From Tetragonia tetragonoides (lineage: Eukaryota > Streptophyta > Magnoliopsida > Caryophyllales > Aizoaceae), in the NCBI GenBank assembly GCA_038025085.1, contig CM076149.1, forward strand, positions 29,177,001 through 29,241,000: a stretch of DNA of 64,000 nucleotides. Reading direction: 5' to 3'. Within the stretch, counting starts at the first letter, position 1. Each line of letters begins with the position of its first letter. Both the position numbers and the translations under genes were made by a program. A model generated the notes under the pieces. That model saw nothing but the letters and a program-made list of their open reading frames with translations, did no database searches and had not been told where the DNA came from. Shown here in pieces: positions 10,961-23,448 of the stretch.

Positions 10961-12749
10961 GAAGAAAAAAAATGAAGAAAACATGACTTTCCCTATATAT
11001 GACCATTTTCTGTTTTGAAACATCACTTTTCGGGTATGTATGAATGCCCCATGAGTCAAGATGTCAAGTTATCTGGAAACAAAGGATGTAGCATACTGCT
11101 TTGCCAAGCTACACTAAATAGCATGTGTATAGCAACACCACTTCTACACCAGCAGCCAACTTAATCTCCATCCAATTATTCAAACGATCACACTAATAAT
11201 AAAACAAGGAATAATGTCATTCTTTTTTTTTTTTTTTGAAGGGACATGTCAGTATCAATAAACAAAAAGGCTAGAAGCAAATTTGTAAAACATTGATGTG
11301 GTCACTTTAACAGGAGAGAGGGGTCACTTATAGGAATGTATAGGGACACTTAAGAGAAAGTATCGATCAAATTTCTTTGACTACTCCCAGAACATAGTAC
11401 AAGAGCAAGAGTCTCAGATGGCTATTTCAAATGACAAATACCTCTGGGAATGCTTATTTGTCAATTGGAATAGACTAGGCTGATTTAATCCTAGGTAATT
11501 AGTTATCCTCCTCTATGCAAGGGAAGCAACAAAACATTGCAAATTTTCTTCACTTCTAGCAGACACTAAACCAAATAAATTATTATGGGAAAGAAGCATT
11601 GATCCAGAACATGTCAGCTAAAATAAGCCCATGGAATGCTTATAAGGACACATGATCAACTGAACACCTGAAGGCTGAAGCACAATAACCTCACTTGCAA
11701 GACACACATTGCAATTAGAGTCACAATGAGGCCCATTGCCCAGGTACACTAGATGTAAGTTGAATAAATGTTCTACCAATGATGAACATATGCACATTTC
11801 TTCCAATCATCCAAATTATGAAACCCAACACCATCAAATACAGAATAAAGAAAACGTAAAGTGCACGAGAATGGTAGGCAAACTTCTGTGGAAAAACTCA
11901 AAGAACCCCAGAAGCTGGGCATATTTCCTAGATCACACACTCTCCCCACATAACCAAAACTTTCTTTTAACATAACAAAAGTCTTTTCATGCTACAAGGA
12001 AGCCTCTGAATTGGGCAAAAATTGACAAGTAGTAATCTAAAGCCCAGATTTGCCTCCCCTAATTGAACAATGTCTTTCAAGCTAAATGATTGTGACAACA
12101 AATAAATAAAGAAAACTATCACAAATGGTCACTTTTTGATGTATAAAGGGTCACTTTTCGATGTATAAAGGGTCACTTTTCGATGTATAAAGGGTCATTT
12201 TTCTTTGTATAAGGGGTCACTTTGAGTAGCTAACCTAAATTTTTACATTAAAATGTATGCCAGTAGTTGGAAATTCATGATTTTCAGTGCCTTCTCTTCA
12301 GTGCCTTCATAAGGCACATTTAGATCACGAATAGGCATTATGTTTAGGCGTTATGGCAAGGCTGTGGAGTTGGTTTTGCCACAAAGGGGTCACTCCTAGA
12401 CATGCTTAGGCGTTGAGAGAGAGAGAGAGAAAGAGAGAGAGAGGTCACTTCTACCTCTAAGCAAGGTCACTTATTGAACATAGTAGCAACAAAATTAATA
12501 TCAACAAATTAAAAGTAAATGAGATGAACAACCCAATTTATTACCAAAATCAAGATAGAAAAAAGGAGTGAACAAGAGGGGTCACTATTACAAACACTAA
12601 TGTACCTAGTAGAGTTCATGGCACTGCAAGAGTTAATTTAGTTCAAACATAAACCTAGCTCCGAATTTCAATCGCAAAAACAAGAGTATATCAACTAATA
12701 CAAGAAATACATGAACTAGAATCGTAGAAAATCGAAGATAACCTAGAAA

Positions 12750-12985
12750 TCAAACATAAACAGCGAAAAAAATCACCTAGCTAGAAATCGAACAAAGTAC
12801 ATATTATAGACAACGAAAAAACCCTAGAAATCGACATAGACAACGAAAAAGAACACCTAGAAATTGAAGATGGACAAAACTTAAACCCTAGAAATCGAAC
12901 AAAGCACCAAATTTGAGTGATACTTGCCTAGAAATCGAACAAAGTACAAAATTTGAGTGATACTTACCTAGAAATCGAAAGCCAA
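12750..12985. repeat. Degenerate CCTAGAAATCGAAC tandem repeat
   Basis: CCTAGAAATCGA(AC) recurs about six times. The last two units (from about 12888 and 12929) share AAATTTGAGTGATACTT in a period near 40 bp. A short GA tract lies at 12416-12442. Confidence 0.7.
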
Positions 12986-13212
12986 AACACAACCACTACA
13001 ATTGTGAGTTCAATCTCTCTAGAATCGACATCTCAATTAGTCTTTCTCTCTTGCTGATGCGGGAGCAAGTGAGCAATTTAAAGAAAAGAACCAAGAAACA
13101 AGCAAAGGAACAAATACTTGCGCATCACACACAAGGGTCACTTTACCTTTGTTATCTGATTTTGAAAGTATTTCTAAACCTAAGGTAGAGAGTGAGAATG
13201 AAATAACAATTT

Positions 13213-13674
13213 AGGGATTTATTTAGAGATTTTCTGTATTTTTGATAAACAAAATAATAAAAGGGATATACCTCTCGAATCACTCAAGGGGTTGGGGTTT
13301 TCGTTCAAGAATCACTCAAGAACAATACTTGCGCATCACACACAAGGGTTTCAAACTGAATCACTCAATTTGAGGGGGTAAATACTCACGTATTAATCAT
13401 TAATCATCAAATTCTATGTTACAATAACCGTGCTCTCCCTATTTATAAACAAAGAAATCTAAAGCTACTAGGAATCCTAATCCAAGTAGGAAACTAACAA
13501 TGAAACTGATTACAATTGTAAAACGGACTAACTAACAGCTTTCCTAATACCTAATGGACTCCTAATGCTAATTATATTCAGATTATATCTTTACTAAACA
13601 ATAAATCACGTTTAAACAAGTAAAAGCAAATTAGGACACAATAACTAAACTAAAGTCGTCGCCTTGGCGCGCAA
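13213..13674 (-). mobile_element. LTR-like arm 1 of a foldback
   Basis: A 462-bp segment that is the near-perfect inverse of 14041-14501. It holds the complement of a TATAAATAG promoter box followed by GGGAGAGCACGG (box near 13435-13450), as in an LTR U3/R boundary. Confidence 0.65.
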
Positions 13675-14040
13675 ATGAGCAATTTAAAGAAAAGTACCAA
13701 GAAACAAGCAAAGGAACAAATACTCTTGAATACATCGTGTTGCTTTTATGGTTATGCATTAATGTGGCTCCTACAAGCATGATTACATGGACTTTCCATG
13801 CAAGGTCGGGATTCAAGCTCTTGTTATATGATCAAGTTCATTATGGAGAACCTCGTAATCTTGGCAGTTCTGACAGTTGTTCGTATTTTGGCCATAACTC
13901 GCTCACATGAAACCTAAACGTGATGATTCAAATCTCTGTGGAAAGATATGATCTAGATCTACAACATTTATGCTTTGCGTTTTCTCTAATTCAAAGCGCA
14001 ACATGGTTAAAAACGAGTTACAAGTTACGGAACATATTCC

Positions 14041-14501
14041 TTGCGCGCAAAGGCAACGACTTTAGTTTAGTTATTGTGTCCTAGTTTGCTTTTACTTGTT
14101 TAAACATGATTTATTGTTTAGGAAAGATATAATCTGAATATAATTAGCATTAGGAGTCCAATAGGTATTAGGAAAGCTGTTAGTTAGTCCGTTTTACAAT
14201 TATAATCAGTTTCATAGTTAGTTTCCTACTTGGATTAGGATTCCTAGTAGCTTTAAATTTCTTTGTTTATAAATAGGGAGAGCACGGTTATTGTAACATA
14301 GACTTTCATGATTAATGATTAATACGTGAGTATTTACCCCCTCAAATTGAGTGATTCAGTTTGAAACTCTTGTGTGTGATGCGCAAGTATTGTTCTTGAG
14401 TGATTCTTGAACGAAAACCCAAACCCCTTGAGTGATTCGAGAGGTATATCCCTTTTATTATTTTGTTTATCAAAAATACAGAAAATCCCTAAATAAATCC
14501 C
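14041..14501 (+). mobile_element. LTR-like arm 2 of a foldback
   Basis: Inverse copy of arm 1 across a 366-bp spacer (13675-14040). The TATA box is at about 14267-14275 and the remainder runs through GTGTGTGATGCGCAAG to a TTTATTATTTTG stretch. No primer-binding site or polyprotein is visible, so this is either two LTRs of a terminal-repeat element in inverted order or a foldback element. The 68-aa ORF on it is not credible. Confidence 0.6.
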
Positions 14502-14724
14502 ATCACTTGCGTAGTCTCTGCCTTCACTGTCTCCAGCCATGAAAATGAAACAAGCCCAAAGACTGGAAGAGAGAACGAGAAATTAACCCAGTAAGTAAAA
14601 AGAAAGTTGCGACTTATTACCAAAATGTCATTAATGATGTAATTCGAACCCTTAGATCTGCGTGATTGAACGGTCCAGATGACTTCTCAGCATCTCACTG
14701 TAGCTTGCCTTCTCATCTGAACTC

Positions 14725-16124
14725 TATTATGTATATATATATTTATATATATATATATTGAAAGTGAGAGAAAATCAGAAACAAAGAGGGGTACTTAATG
14801 TGCTGTGTTGTATGATCTGACCTGCTTCTCATGATGTATTTATAGGCGTCTTGTGTGAACAAACATGCATGGTACATGTATTGGACTATTGGTTAATTAA
14901 CATTATAAGCTAAGCAACTTTTCTTTTCTTATTTATTAATTGGTTTTGTGTGCCTCTCCATTACTTATTATCATATCAACTACCACCATTCGTATCTTGA
15001 TTACCACTAAATCGTAGTCAGCATAACTATGCACTACAGTCGTCGATCCCAATCTCAACCGTTTATTGGTTTGACTAAATTGGGTAAGACTAATTTCGAT
15101 TTGATACTACCAATTTGGATTAACTTTTTTATGTTAGTTTGGTCATAATCAGTTATACTATTGGTCATAATAAGTTGACTATTGGTAGAATACTTATGAC
15201 GGATTAAAGAATTGGTTAAAACCACTAGTTAGCCAACTATTTTAATTATTATATTTACAACCAAAGTATAATAAATAACATAGTTTGACCAAGATGGTGA
15301 TCAACGGCTGTCAATAAAATTATTGTGGCTATATTAATACCGAAAACTACCATACAAACTCTATATCAACTACTTAGTACTCCTTTGGAAAAATCATTTT
15401 AAGTTTTAAATGATATAAGTACTAGCCGACAATACCATCATAAAATCAATTTTAATGATTCCTATAAAATCAAAGTAATGATCCCACGACCGCCTAATTA
15501 ATCGTCGTGAGAACCACTATATTTAAAAAAAAATTCTTCTACTCCTCAACCAAAGGAAATCTTATATATTCTTTGCTTTTCGTTATTTTTTTTTTTGGGT
15601 TACTGATTATATTATATAATGTCCTTATAAGATGAAATCCCCTCATATTAAAATGATGTAGTATTTAGTGTATAGGTAAAGATTATAATTAAACAAAAAG
15701 AAAAAGAAAAAAGATGAGTTTTATTTCTATATGTTAAATGAGTTACTACACTAAATACTATATTATATTAAATTGGACGGAATCTCATCTCCCTATATTT
15801 GTCATTAGCTAGTTACTACTGTTAGTTATACGACCTAATGAATACTCCATTATGGGTTAAACTAATTATAAGTATAGTTCTCCTATTTTGATTGGTTTGG
15901 GAACTATTTGTTTTGGGAACCCGTCTAAACCGGTTAGTATTTCGTTTAGGTGTTGCAGTAGATAGGTAATTTACATAATATTTAGAATGAAGCATGATGT
16001 ATATGTTAAGCTTCTGTTGTTTGTAAATTGGCAGATCACGTAAAAGTGTTTTTAAAAGGTCGGTTATAAATGAACTCCTAAAAGTGAAGCTATAAAGCTT
16101 ATACAGAGTTTGAAATATATGTAT
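14725..16124. other. Gene-free AT-rich stretch
   Basis: TA tract at 14731-14759, then unique-looking AT-rich DNA. No coding frames or RNA genes recognised. Confidence 0.6.
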
Positions 16125-16157
16125 ACTAGTTATATATTAAGCTCGTGCTATGCACGA
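16125..16157 (-). mobile_element. Helitron 3' terminus, minus strand
   Basis: Read on the minus strand: hairpin TCGTGCATAGCACGA, about 15 bases, then CTAGT. This matches the hairpin + CTRR-T rule of Helitron 3' ends and resembles the plus-strand end at 21236-21266. Confidence 0.5.
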
Positions 16158-16416
16158 ATTAGCATATACAACAATTTATTTTTATTTTAATAAATACTGT
16201 ACATTATAATCCAACAGTCTAAGTTATTCTTTTATTAGTAATAACTTAGATCTTAAATTTAGACGGTTGGGTAAAAAGATTGGGTAAAAAAGAAGTTGTT
16301 TTAAAATTGATCTGATCTATCTAAGATTGGGTAAGTCAAAATCTCTTTAATTCCTTGATAATCATCATATTTATTATCTTAGTGCGATTCTACCTATCTA
16401 TTATATATCTTCTATT

Positions 16417-17590
<1,174 letters not shown>

Positions 17591-18362
17591 TATCATATAT
17601 ATATATAACTATAATTGGGTCCTTCTTCGTGTGGTGCCGACACGTAGGACACCACGTAGGGGCGCCACGTCGTGTGGGCATGACACGTAAGCCGACGCGT
17701 AAGCACAAACTTGCCACGTAGCATGACACAATATACATCATTAATGTCTCATTATTAGTTGACTTAATTACATATTTATTAGCATATTTCTAAATTACAA
17801 AATAAAATAACTTTAGTAACGTAAGTCAAAAAACTATAAGTCTAACTCCGTTGGATTGGATTTGAAAAATGCTTCAAAACGAGATATATATGTGTATGTC
17901 CTATAAAAGTTGTTTCCGTGTGGTGATGACACGTAGGCATCATATAAGAGGAAATGTTCGTGTAAAGATGACACTTAGACACCACATGTGCTCAACTTTG
18001 TCACATAGTTTTAGTTCTGCTAAATAAAATGAGCATGTGCTATCAGCTTTTAATGCACATATACCATTAATGCAAAATGAGTTTATTCATTATTTTCATT
18101 TGTATCACTTATTAATATTAGTGTACATATATTGTCTTTATTATCTATCTAAACTTAGTCCAATCTCATTACAAATGAAGGTGAAATAAAAATATCATTT
18201 TCAAGAATTAGCATGCTGCATCCTATTAATAGAAATCTTTGTAAAAATAAAATAAAGTAAATTTTACTAATAATATTAATAACTTTACATCAAACATAGC
18301 ATTATATCATTAAAAGTATTCATAAAATTATTTTACGAACCCGTGCAAAGCATGGGGATAAA
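17591..18362 (+). mobile_element. Non-autonomous Helitron, unit 2
   Basis: Same opening (GGGTCCTTCTTCGTGTGGTG at about 17611), a shared body with AACTCCGTTGGATTGGATTT, and a degenerate end ACCCGTGCAAAGCATGGGG at about 18340-18358 that lacks a clean CTAG. Confidence 0.5.
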
Positions 18363-19123
18363 ACTTGCCACGTATTTAGTTACGTAAGTCACGTCGTGTG
18401 GGCATGACACGTAAGCCGACACGTAAGCACAAACTTGCCACGTAGCCTGACACATCATACATCATTAATGTCTCATTATTAATTGACTTAATTACAAATT
18501 TATTAGCATATTTCTAAATTACAAAATAAAATAACTTTAGTAACGTAAGTCAAAAAACTATAAGTCTAACTCCGTTGGATTGGATTTGAAAAAAGCTTCA
18601 AAACGAGATATATATATATGTGTATATCCTATAAAAGTTGGGTCTTTCCCGTGCGATGATGAGTCTGATGACATGTAGGACGTCACATAAGAGAAAATGT
18701 TTGAGTCAAGATGACACGTAGACACCACATGTGGACGCCTTTGTCACATATTTTAGTTGTGCGGTATAAATGAGTATGAGGTACCAACTTTTAGTGCACA
18801 TATACCGTTAATGCAGAATAAATTTATTCATTTTTTTCATTAATTGAATTACTTATTAAAATTAGTGTACATATATTACTTTTATTCTCTATCTAAATTT
18901 ACTCCAATCTAATCATTACAAATGACACTGGTATGAAAATATCATTTCCAAGAATTAGCATGCATCATATGGATAAAAGTATTTGCAAAAATAAAGTAAA
19001 ATGTATTTTATCAATAGTATTAATAGTTTTATTTCAAATATTTTAAGCATTATATTACTAAAAATTAAATCTATTCATAAAATTATTTTACGAGCTCGTG
19101 CGTAGCACGGGGGTAAAACCTAG
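18363..19123 (+). mobile_element. Non-autonomous Helitron, unit 3
   Basis: The body repeats the unit 2 block (CACGTAAGCCGACACGTAAG; AACTCCGTTGGATTGGATTT). It ends with hairpin CTCGTGCGTAGCACGGGG and then CTAGT at 19120-19124. Confidence 0.55.
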
Positions 19124-20842
19124 TATATATATTTTTTTGGGTAAGAGCGCGGGTAATGTGACAAGTGTCATAATCTCATTGGTTATTACTAGTTTCTTTC
19201 TTTTCTCTTTTATTTGTTTAACTATGGTCACTAATGAGTTGTCATAAATAAGATCCTATAGTAATTGCTAGCAACTGTTCATATTTCTTATTTTTCTTAA
19301 AAACTTGAATAACATTAATACAATCTAAAATGACATAAATGTAATGCTTCAATGACATTGATTTTAACAATTAGTTAATTTCTTTTTTTAATTTAAGAAG
19401 AAAAAAAATAAAAAACTTGATTAAATATAAATATATAAGAAGCTAAGTCTTATATTTTTTTGTTATATAATTGTGGTTATAAGCACATGTAACTACAAGT
19501 GTCACATTTTTATAAATTATAATTTATTCTTTTCTTTAGATGATGAGTCTTGAGTCATCACAAATTTTTTCCCCTTTCGAAAGAAACTTAATCTTTCAAC
19601 TTCTTAATAGCAAAACATACATTAAGGGACAATGAGATCATACCGGTTGTTGAGTAATAACAAAAATTATATTAGTTGGTATAAGCGTCAGTTACGTGAA
19701 AAGTTACTAATATTTCATAGGGATAAAAGTTGCTAATATGACAAGGGATACATGTTTAATGAATTTTTATATTTGAGGCCACAAACATCGGTTTGACATG
19801 TGACTAAAATTTGCAAGGATATGAACAAATAAGGTGACATTGATCACATTTAGAGTGATAATTTAGAAAGTCGTATATTTTTTGTAATGGAAGCTAACTT
19901 CTAATAATTTTGATAAATACTTCTAATATAGCTTTGTATTATTTATAAAAAAACATTATTTACATATATTAAAATATAGTGATAAAATGATAGATCATGC
20001 GTAGTTGTGAGTATAAGTGCAAGTAACTACAAGTATCACATCTTCATAAGTTATTTTAATTTTATATATTTTGAGATGGTGAGTCCTCACATTTTTTTTA
20101 TTCTTTTATTTTGATTCGAAGGAAGGTTAGACTTTCAAATTCTTTCTTTTTTCTTTTGGATACAAGAAACCCGCATCCACTACTCTTTGATTGTGCACCA
20201 GATAAATCTCACTAAGGGACAATCAGATCGGATCAAACTGGTTGAGGGTTTAATCACCTGTTTGACATGTGACTAAAATTTTCAAGAATATGACCAATCA
20301 AATAAGGTAACAACCAAGGTTACATTAGGGGCCGTTTGGTTGGGGGTAATGATTAAGGGGTTAATAAAATGGATTTGTAGACTAAAATAGTAATATGAAG
20401 TGATGATGAGGGGTAATAATTAAGGGGGGTAATGGAGAAAAGGAAGGAAAATGGGGGAACAACATTACCCTATGGGGAGGTGGGTTTCAATTATCCCTCA
20501 CATGGGGTTATCATTACCCTCCTTCTCATAAAATCTAACCCCCACTACCTCACATACCTCCCATTTTAGCCTAAAAATTGATTCCATTACCCCCTTAATC
20601 ATTACCCCCAATCAAACGACCCCTTAGAGTAATAAATATTATTATTTAATTATTTTGACAGGTTAACGATAAATATTTTCGGAGATAATTTACTTACTTA
20701 GGATATTTATAACATTTTGATCCATCACCATTTTATTTCAAAAATATATTTGTATTTTTAAAACAAAAATAAAAATAGCTAATTATATTAAAAAATATAG
20801 TGATAAAAGGATAGTCCATGCGTAGCACGAGTAATTTCCTAG
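19124..20842 (+). mobile_element. Helitron-type unit 4 with internal duplication
   Basis: Ends CCATGCGTAGCACGAGTAATTTC + CTAGT at 20839-20843. Inside, 19440-19850 and about 19980-20315 are diverged direct copies (shared TTTGACATGTGACTAAAATT and AAGGGACAAT). A Harbinger-type MITE is inserted at 20328-20623. The body differs from units 1-3, so this may be a different subfamily or more than one element. Confidence 0.4.
20328..20623. mobile_element. Harbinger-type palindromic MITE
   Basis: GGGGCCGTTTGGTTGGGGG at the left, and its near-perfect inverse CCCCCAATCAAACGACCCC at the right. The element is almost fully self-complementary (TAATGATTAAGGGG / CCCCTTAATCATTA). A 3-bp TTA duplication flanks it (20325-20327 and 20624-20626), the PIF/Harbinger signature. 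Length 296 bp. Confidence 0.85.
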
Positions 20843-21266
20843 TATATACATATAACTGGGTCCTTATTTGTGTGGTGCCGACACGTGGGATGCCATGTAG
20901 GCGAGCCACATCGTGTGGACATGACACGTAAGCTGACACGTAAGCCACATAACATAACACGTCATCCACCATTAATGTCTTATCATTAGTTGACTTAATT
21001 ACATATTTATTAGTATATTTTTAAATTACAAAATAAAATAACTTTATTTATGTAAGTCAAAAAAATTATAAATATGACTCCGTTGGATTGGATTTGAAAA
21101 ACGCTTCAAAATGAGATATATATGTATACGTCCTATAAAAATTGGGTAATTTTTGTGTGGTGATGACACGTAGGACGTCACATAATTTGTTTCAAGTTTG
21201 TACTAATGATAATATTTTAGTTGTTATAAACACACAAACCGTGCATCGCACGGAGAATATAACTAG
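20843..21266 (+). mobile_element. Non-autonomous Helitron, unit 5
   Basis: Opens with ACTGGGTCCTTATTTGTGTG and repeats the unit 2/3 body in short form. It ends ACCGTGCATCGCACGGAGAATATAA + CTAGT at 21263-21267. Confidence 0.6.
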
Positions 21267-22079
21267 TATATATATAAGTGAAAGTGCACCCTTGCTATAT
21301 TGACACCTAAGCATTGCCATGTAAGCATCAATATGCCACTTATGTGACACATAAGCATTACACTAATTAACACTCTACTCATCTTCTATTAATGATGAAG
21401 CATTAATGCTAAAATAGTCAAATCAAATAATCCATACAAATATACAATGAATATTGCTCTAAAATGAACCACAAAGAAATCAATGCATTTATTAAAACTT
21501 CGGATGTTGGTCTATATCTATACAAGTAAGAAGACGCAACTTTATTAAGAGCAAGATGGAAAAAACCTTAATGGTCGCAAAGGGAAAATGATTAGAAAAG
21601 ACAAATCAAAGCTAATCAGAAGTTTGTTGGAATAATAGTTAATAAAACTAAATTTGAAACAGCACATGGCAAGAGTGAATTACTTGTATTTTTAGCTGAA
21701 ACCAATAGAATGTTCCCTCCAAATTCACTCAGAATGTTCCCTCCAAATTCGCTCCTTATTTTTTTCTTCATTAGTTTCATCAACCTTTGAGCAATTCAAA
21801 TCTTTAGCTGAAACCAACAGAATCAGGGACAATATTTAGCCTCATAATTAGGGACAAATAACAACCCTCATTAGGGGCAAATAACAAGCCTCATTAGGGA
21901 CAAATAACAGCAAGGGACAACTATAACTTTAAACTCATAAGGTAAAGTTTAGAAGTCAAATTTCAGAATGTTCCCTCCAAATTTTGGGCCAAAATATTCA
22001 AATGACCACCAAATAATGAAAATTTCAACTTCCCACCATAATTTTACCTCCAATATCAGAAGGTAAATTTCAGGCATAT
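21267..22079. other. Gene-free stretch with short tandem motifs
   Basis: Contains AGAATGTTCCCTCCAAATT at three places (about 21706, 21731, 21965) and four units of a TTAGGGACAAATAAC motif (21820-21915). No gene seen. Confidence 0.6.
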
Positions 22080-22363
22080 GGGCCTATAAATATCCATCAT
22101 TCATTGCTCATTTCATCACAACAACACTAAACCAGCAAAACAACTTAGAAAATCACCAACAAAACAAAACACCGTATTAATGGAACCTGAGTTTTCTGTT
22201 TTAGAACTGATGGAGTAATAACTCCATTAGTCACTCCAACTTTCTCACCAAACCCATCTGTTACACCCACAATACTATCAGACCAGGACTATGATATCTG
22301 TATTTCAGAGATGCTAGAACTGGAACTAAACAGTCCATCAGCACCAACAACACCAACAGCATC

Positions 22364-22370
<7 letters not shown>
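22080..22370 (+). pseudogene. Broken gene start: TATA box, leader and frameshifted ORF
   Basis: A CCTATAAATAT box (22082-22092) is followed by an A/C-rich leader and an ATG at 22180 that reads MEPEFSVLELME then stop. A different frame from about 22200 continues without a stop as a Pro/Thr/Ser-rich stretch (TPLVTPTFSPNPSVTPT) then acidic SDQDYDICISEMLELEL, up to the GA tract. This looks like one short coding start split by an indel and cut by simple repeats. Family not recognised. Confidence 0.3.

Positions 22371-22414
<44 letters not shown>
22371..22414. repeat. (GA)n microsatellite
   Basis: Pure GA tract directly abutting the broken ORF. Confidence 0.95.
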
Positions 22415-22417
<3 letters not shown>

Positions 22418-22444
22418 CAGAAACACATATGGAGGAGAGAGAGT

Positions 22445-22960
22445 GAAGTGGTGGTGGTGGGGTACCGGTGGGTTCTTGGTGGTGGTGGTGGTCGATTTGG
22501 TGGTGGTGAATCGTGGGTTTGTGGTGGTGTCGTGGATTCTTGGTGTTGGTGGTCGATTGGGTGATGGTGGTGGTCGATTTGGTGGTGGGGGTCAATTTGG
22601 TGGTGGGGTCGGGTGGTGGTTGTCGATTTGGTGGTGGTGGATATGCTGGTTTTCGTGGGTTTGTGGTGGTGTCGTGGGTTCTTGGTGCTGGTGGTCAATT
22701 TGGTGGTGGTGGTGGTTGATTTAGTGGTGGTGTCGGGTGGTGGTGGATCTCGTGGTCTTGGGTTTGTGGTGATGGTGTGGTTCTCGATCTGGTTGTTTTT
22801 GGATGCAATCTGGTGGTAGCGATGGTGTAGCGGTGTACTGCGGTTTGGTGCGGTGGTGGTGCGGTGTGGTGGTTTGTTGTGGTGCTGTGGTGGTGGTCTG
22901 TTTTGGTGCAGTGGTGGTGAAGCGTGTGGTGATGATGGTGGTGCCTGGTGTGGGTTTGTG
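22445..22960. repeat. (GGT)n-rich degenerate low-complexity tract
   Basis: Dominated by GGTGGT and TGGTGGTGG with longer repeats such as GGTCGATTTGGTGGTGG. Several long ORFs here (poly-Val/Trp/Gly or His/Pro/Thr) are artefacts of composition. 22961-23160 is GA-rich with no gene. Confidence 0.9.
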
Positions 22961-23159
22961 GGGAAGATGGAGATGGAGAGTGAATTTGAGTGATGAGAGA
23001 GAGTGAGAGAGAGGGGTCAGTAGATAAATGAAGGGTGGAGGAATTTAAGTGGGTAGATAAATGTGGGTATAGTTAGTGGGATTTTAATGTTGATGAGTTA
23101 TAGTTAGTGGTAAATGTGGGGTGATTTGGGGGTAGGTTTATATGAGTTAATGAAGGGTA

Positions 23160-23270
23160 ATTTTGGAAGTTTACATTTATTTTCTTAGTAAATAAGGAAG
23201 TGAGAAGACGAATTGTGGACGGACTAAAAAGGAAAGTGAGAAGTTGTTTTAGGGTTGGAGGGAGTATTAT
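23160..23270. mobile_element. Stowaway-like MITE end (partial)
   Basis: The right end GGTTGGAGGGAGTA with an internal AAAGTGAGAAG motif resembles Stowaway termini at 5607 and 49929. No matching left end is found, so it is truncated or a coincidence of composition. Confidence 0.3.
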
Positions 23271-23448
23271 TATGTGACTTTCATAATTTATATTTATCAA
23301 ATTTGGGGAGTTTAATTATAATATTTTATATATGAATAAGAATCATTCATATTGTTATAATTGGTTTTAATTAGTTTCAATTAGCAACTTAAATCAGAAA
23401 ATTATTTAATGTTTTCCTAAACCTATTAGAAATGGACTTTGGTTGACG

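Larger units (their letters stand above)
8680..13150. repeat. Dispersed GGGTCACTTTTA motif family, about 30 copies
   Basis: GGTCACTT or one-base variants (GGTCATTT, GGTCACTC) recur about 30 times, for example near 8686, 8700, 9104, 9127, 9150, 9688, 9919, 10559, 10727, 10749, 11321, 12127, 12149, 12170, 12215, 12467 and 13136. Nearly all are on the plus strand; one clear exception is near 9952. Local runs have a 20-23 bp period (9084-9160; 12127-12222). No gene is seen in the 4.5 kb they cover. Confidence 0.85.
7929..14724. mobile_element. 6.8-kb TIR element flanked by (TA)n
   Basis: The left end has ATGAGAAGGCAAGCTATAGT (from 7940) and the right end, inverted, has ATGAGAAGGCAAGCTACAGT (about 14692-14713). 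The two ends are similar over roughly 50 bp, then both carry a CCAACGGTC/GGACCGTTC-type box. (TA)n tracts flank it (7908-7926 and 14731-14759). No transposase is recognised inside, so it is non-autonomous. Its cargo is the GGTCACTT motif array, two tRNA-like sequences and a foldback of LTR-like arms. MULE-like is the likeliest class, but a target duplication cannot be read in the TA repeats. Confidence 0.6.

Noticed and set aside
8680..13150. CRISPR-like array
   Set aside because: The repeated motif is only 8-12 bp, irregularly spaced and in a plant genome; no repeat-spacer architecture.
22261..23006. Several ORFs of 67-145 aa in both directions
   Set aside because: Composition artefacts of GGT and GA repeats; no domain, codon structure or conserved motif.
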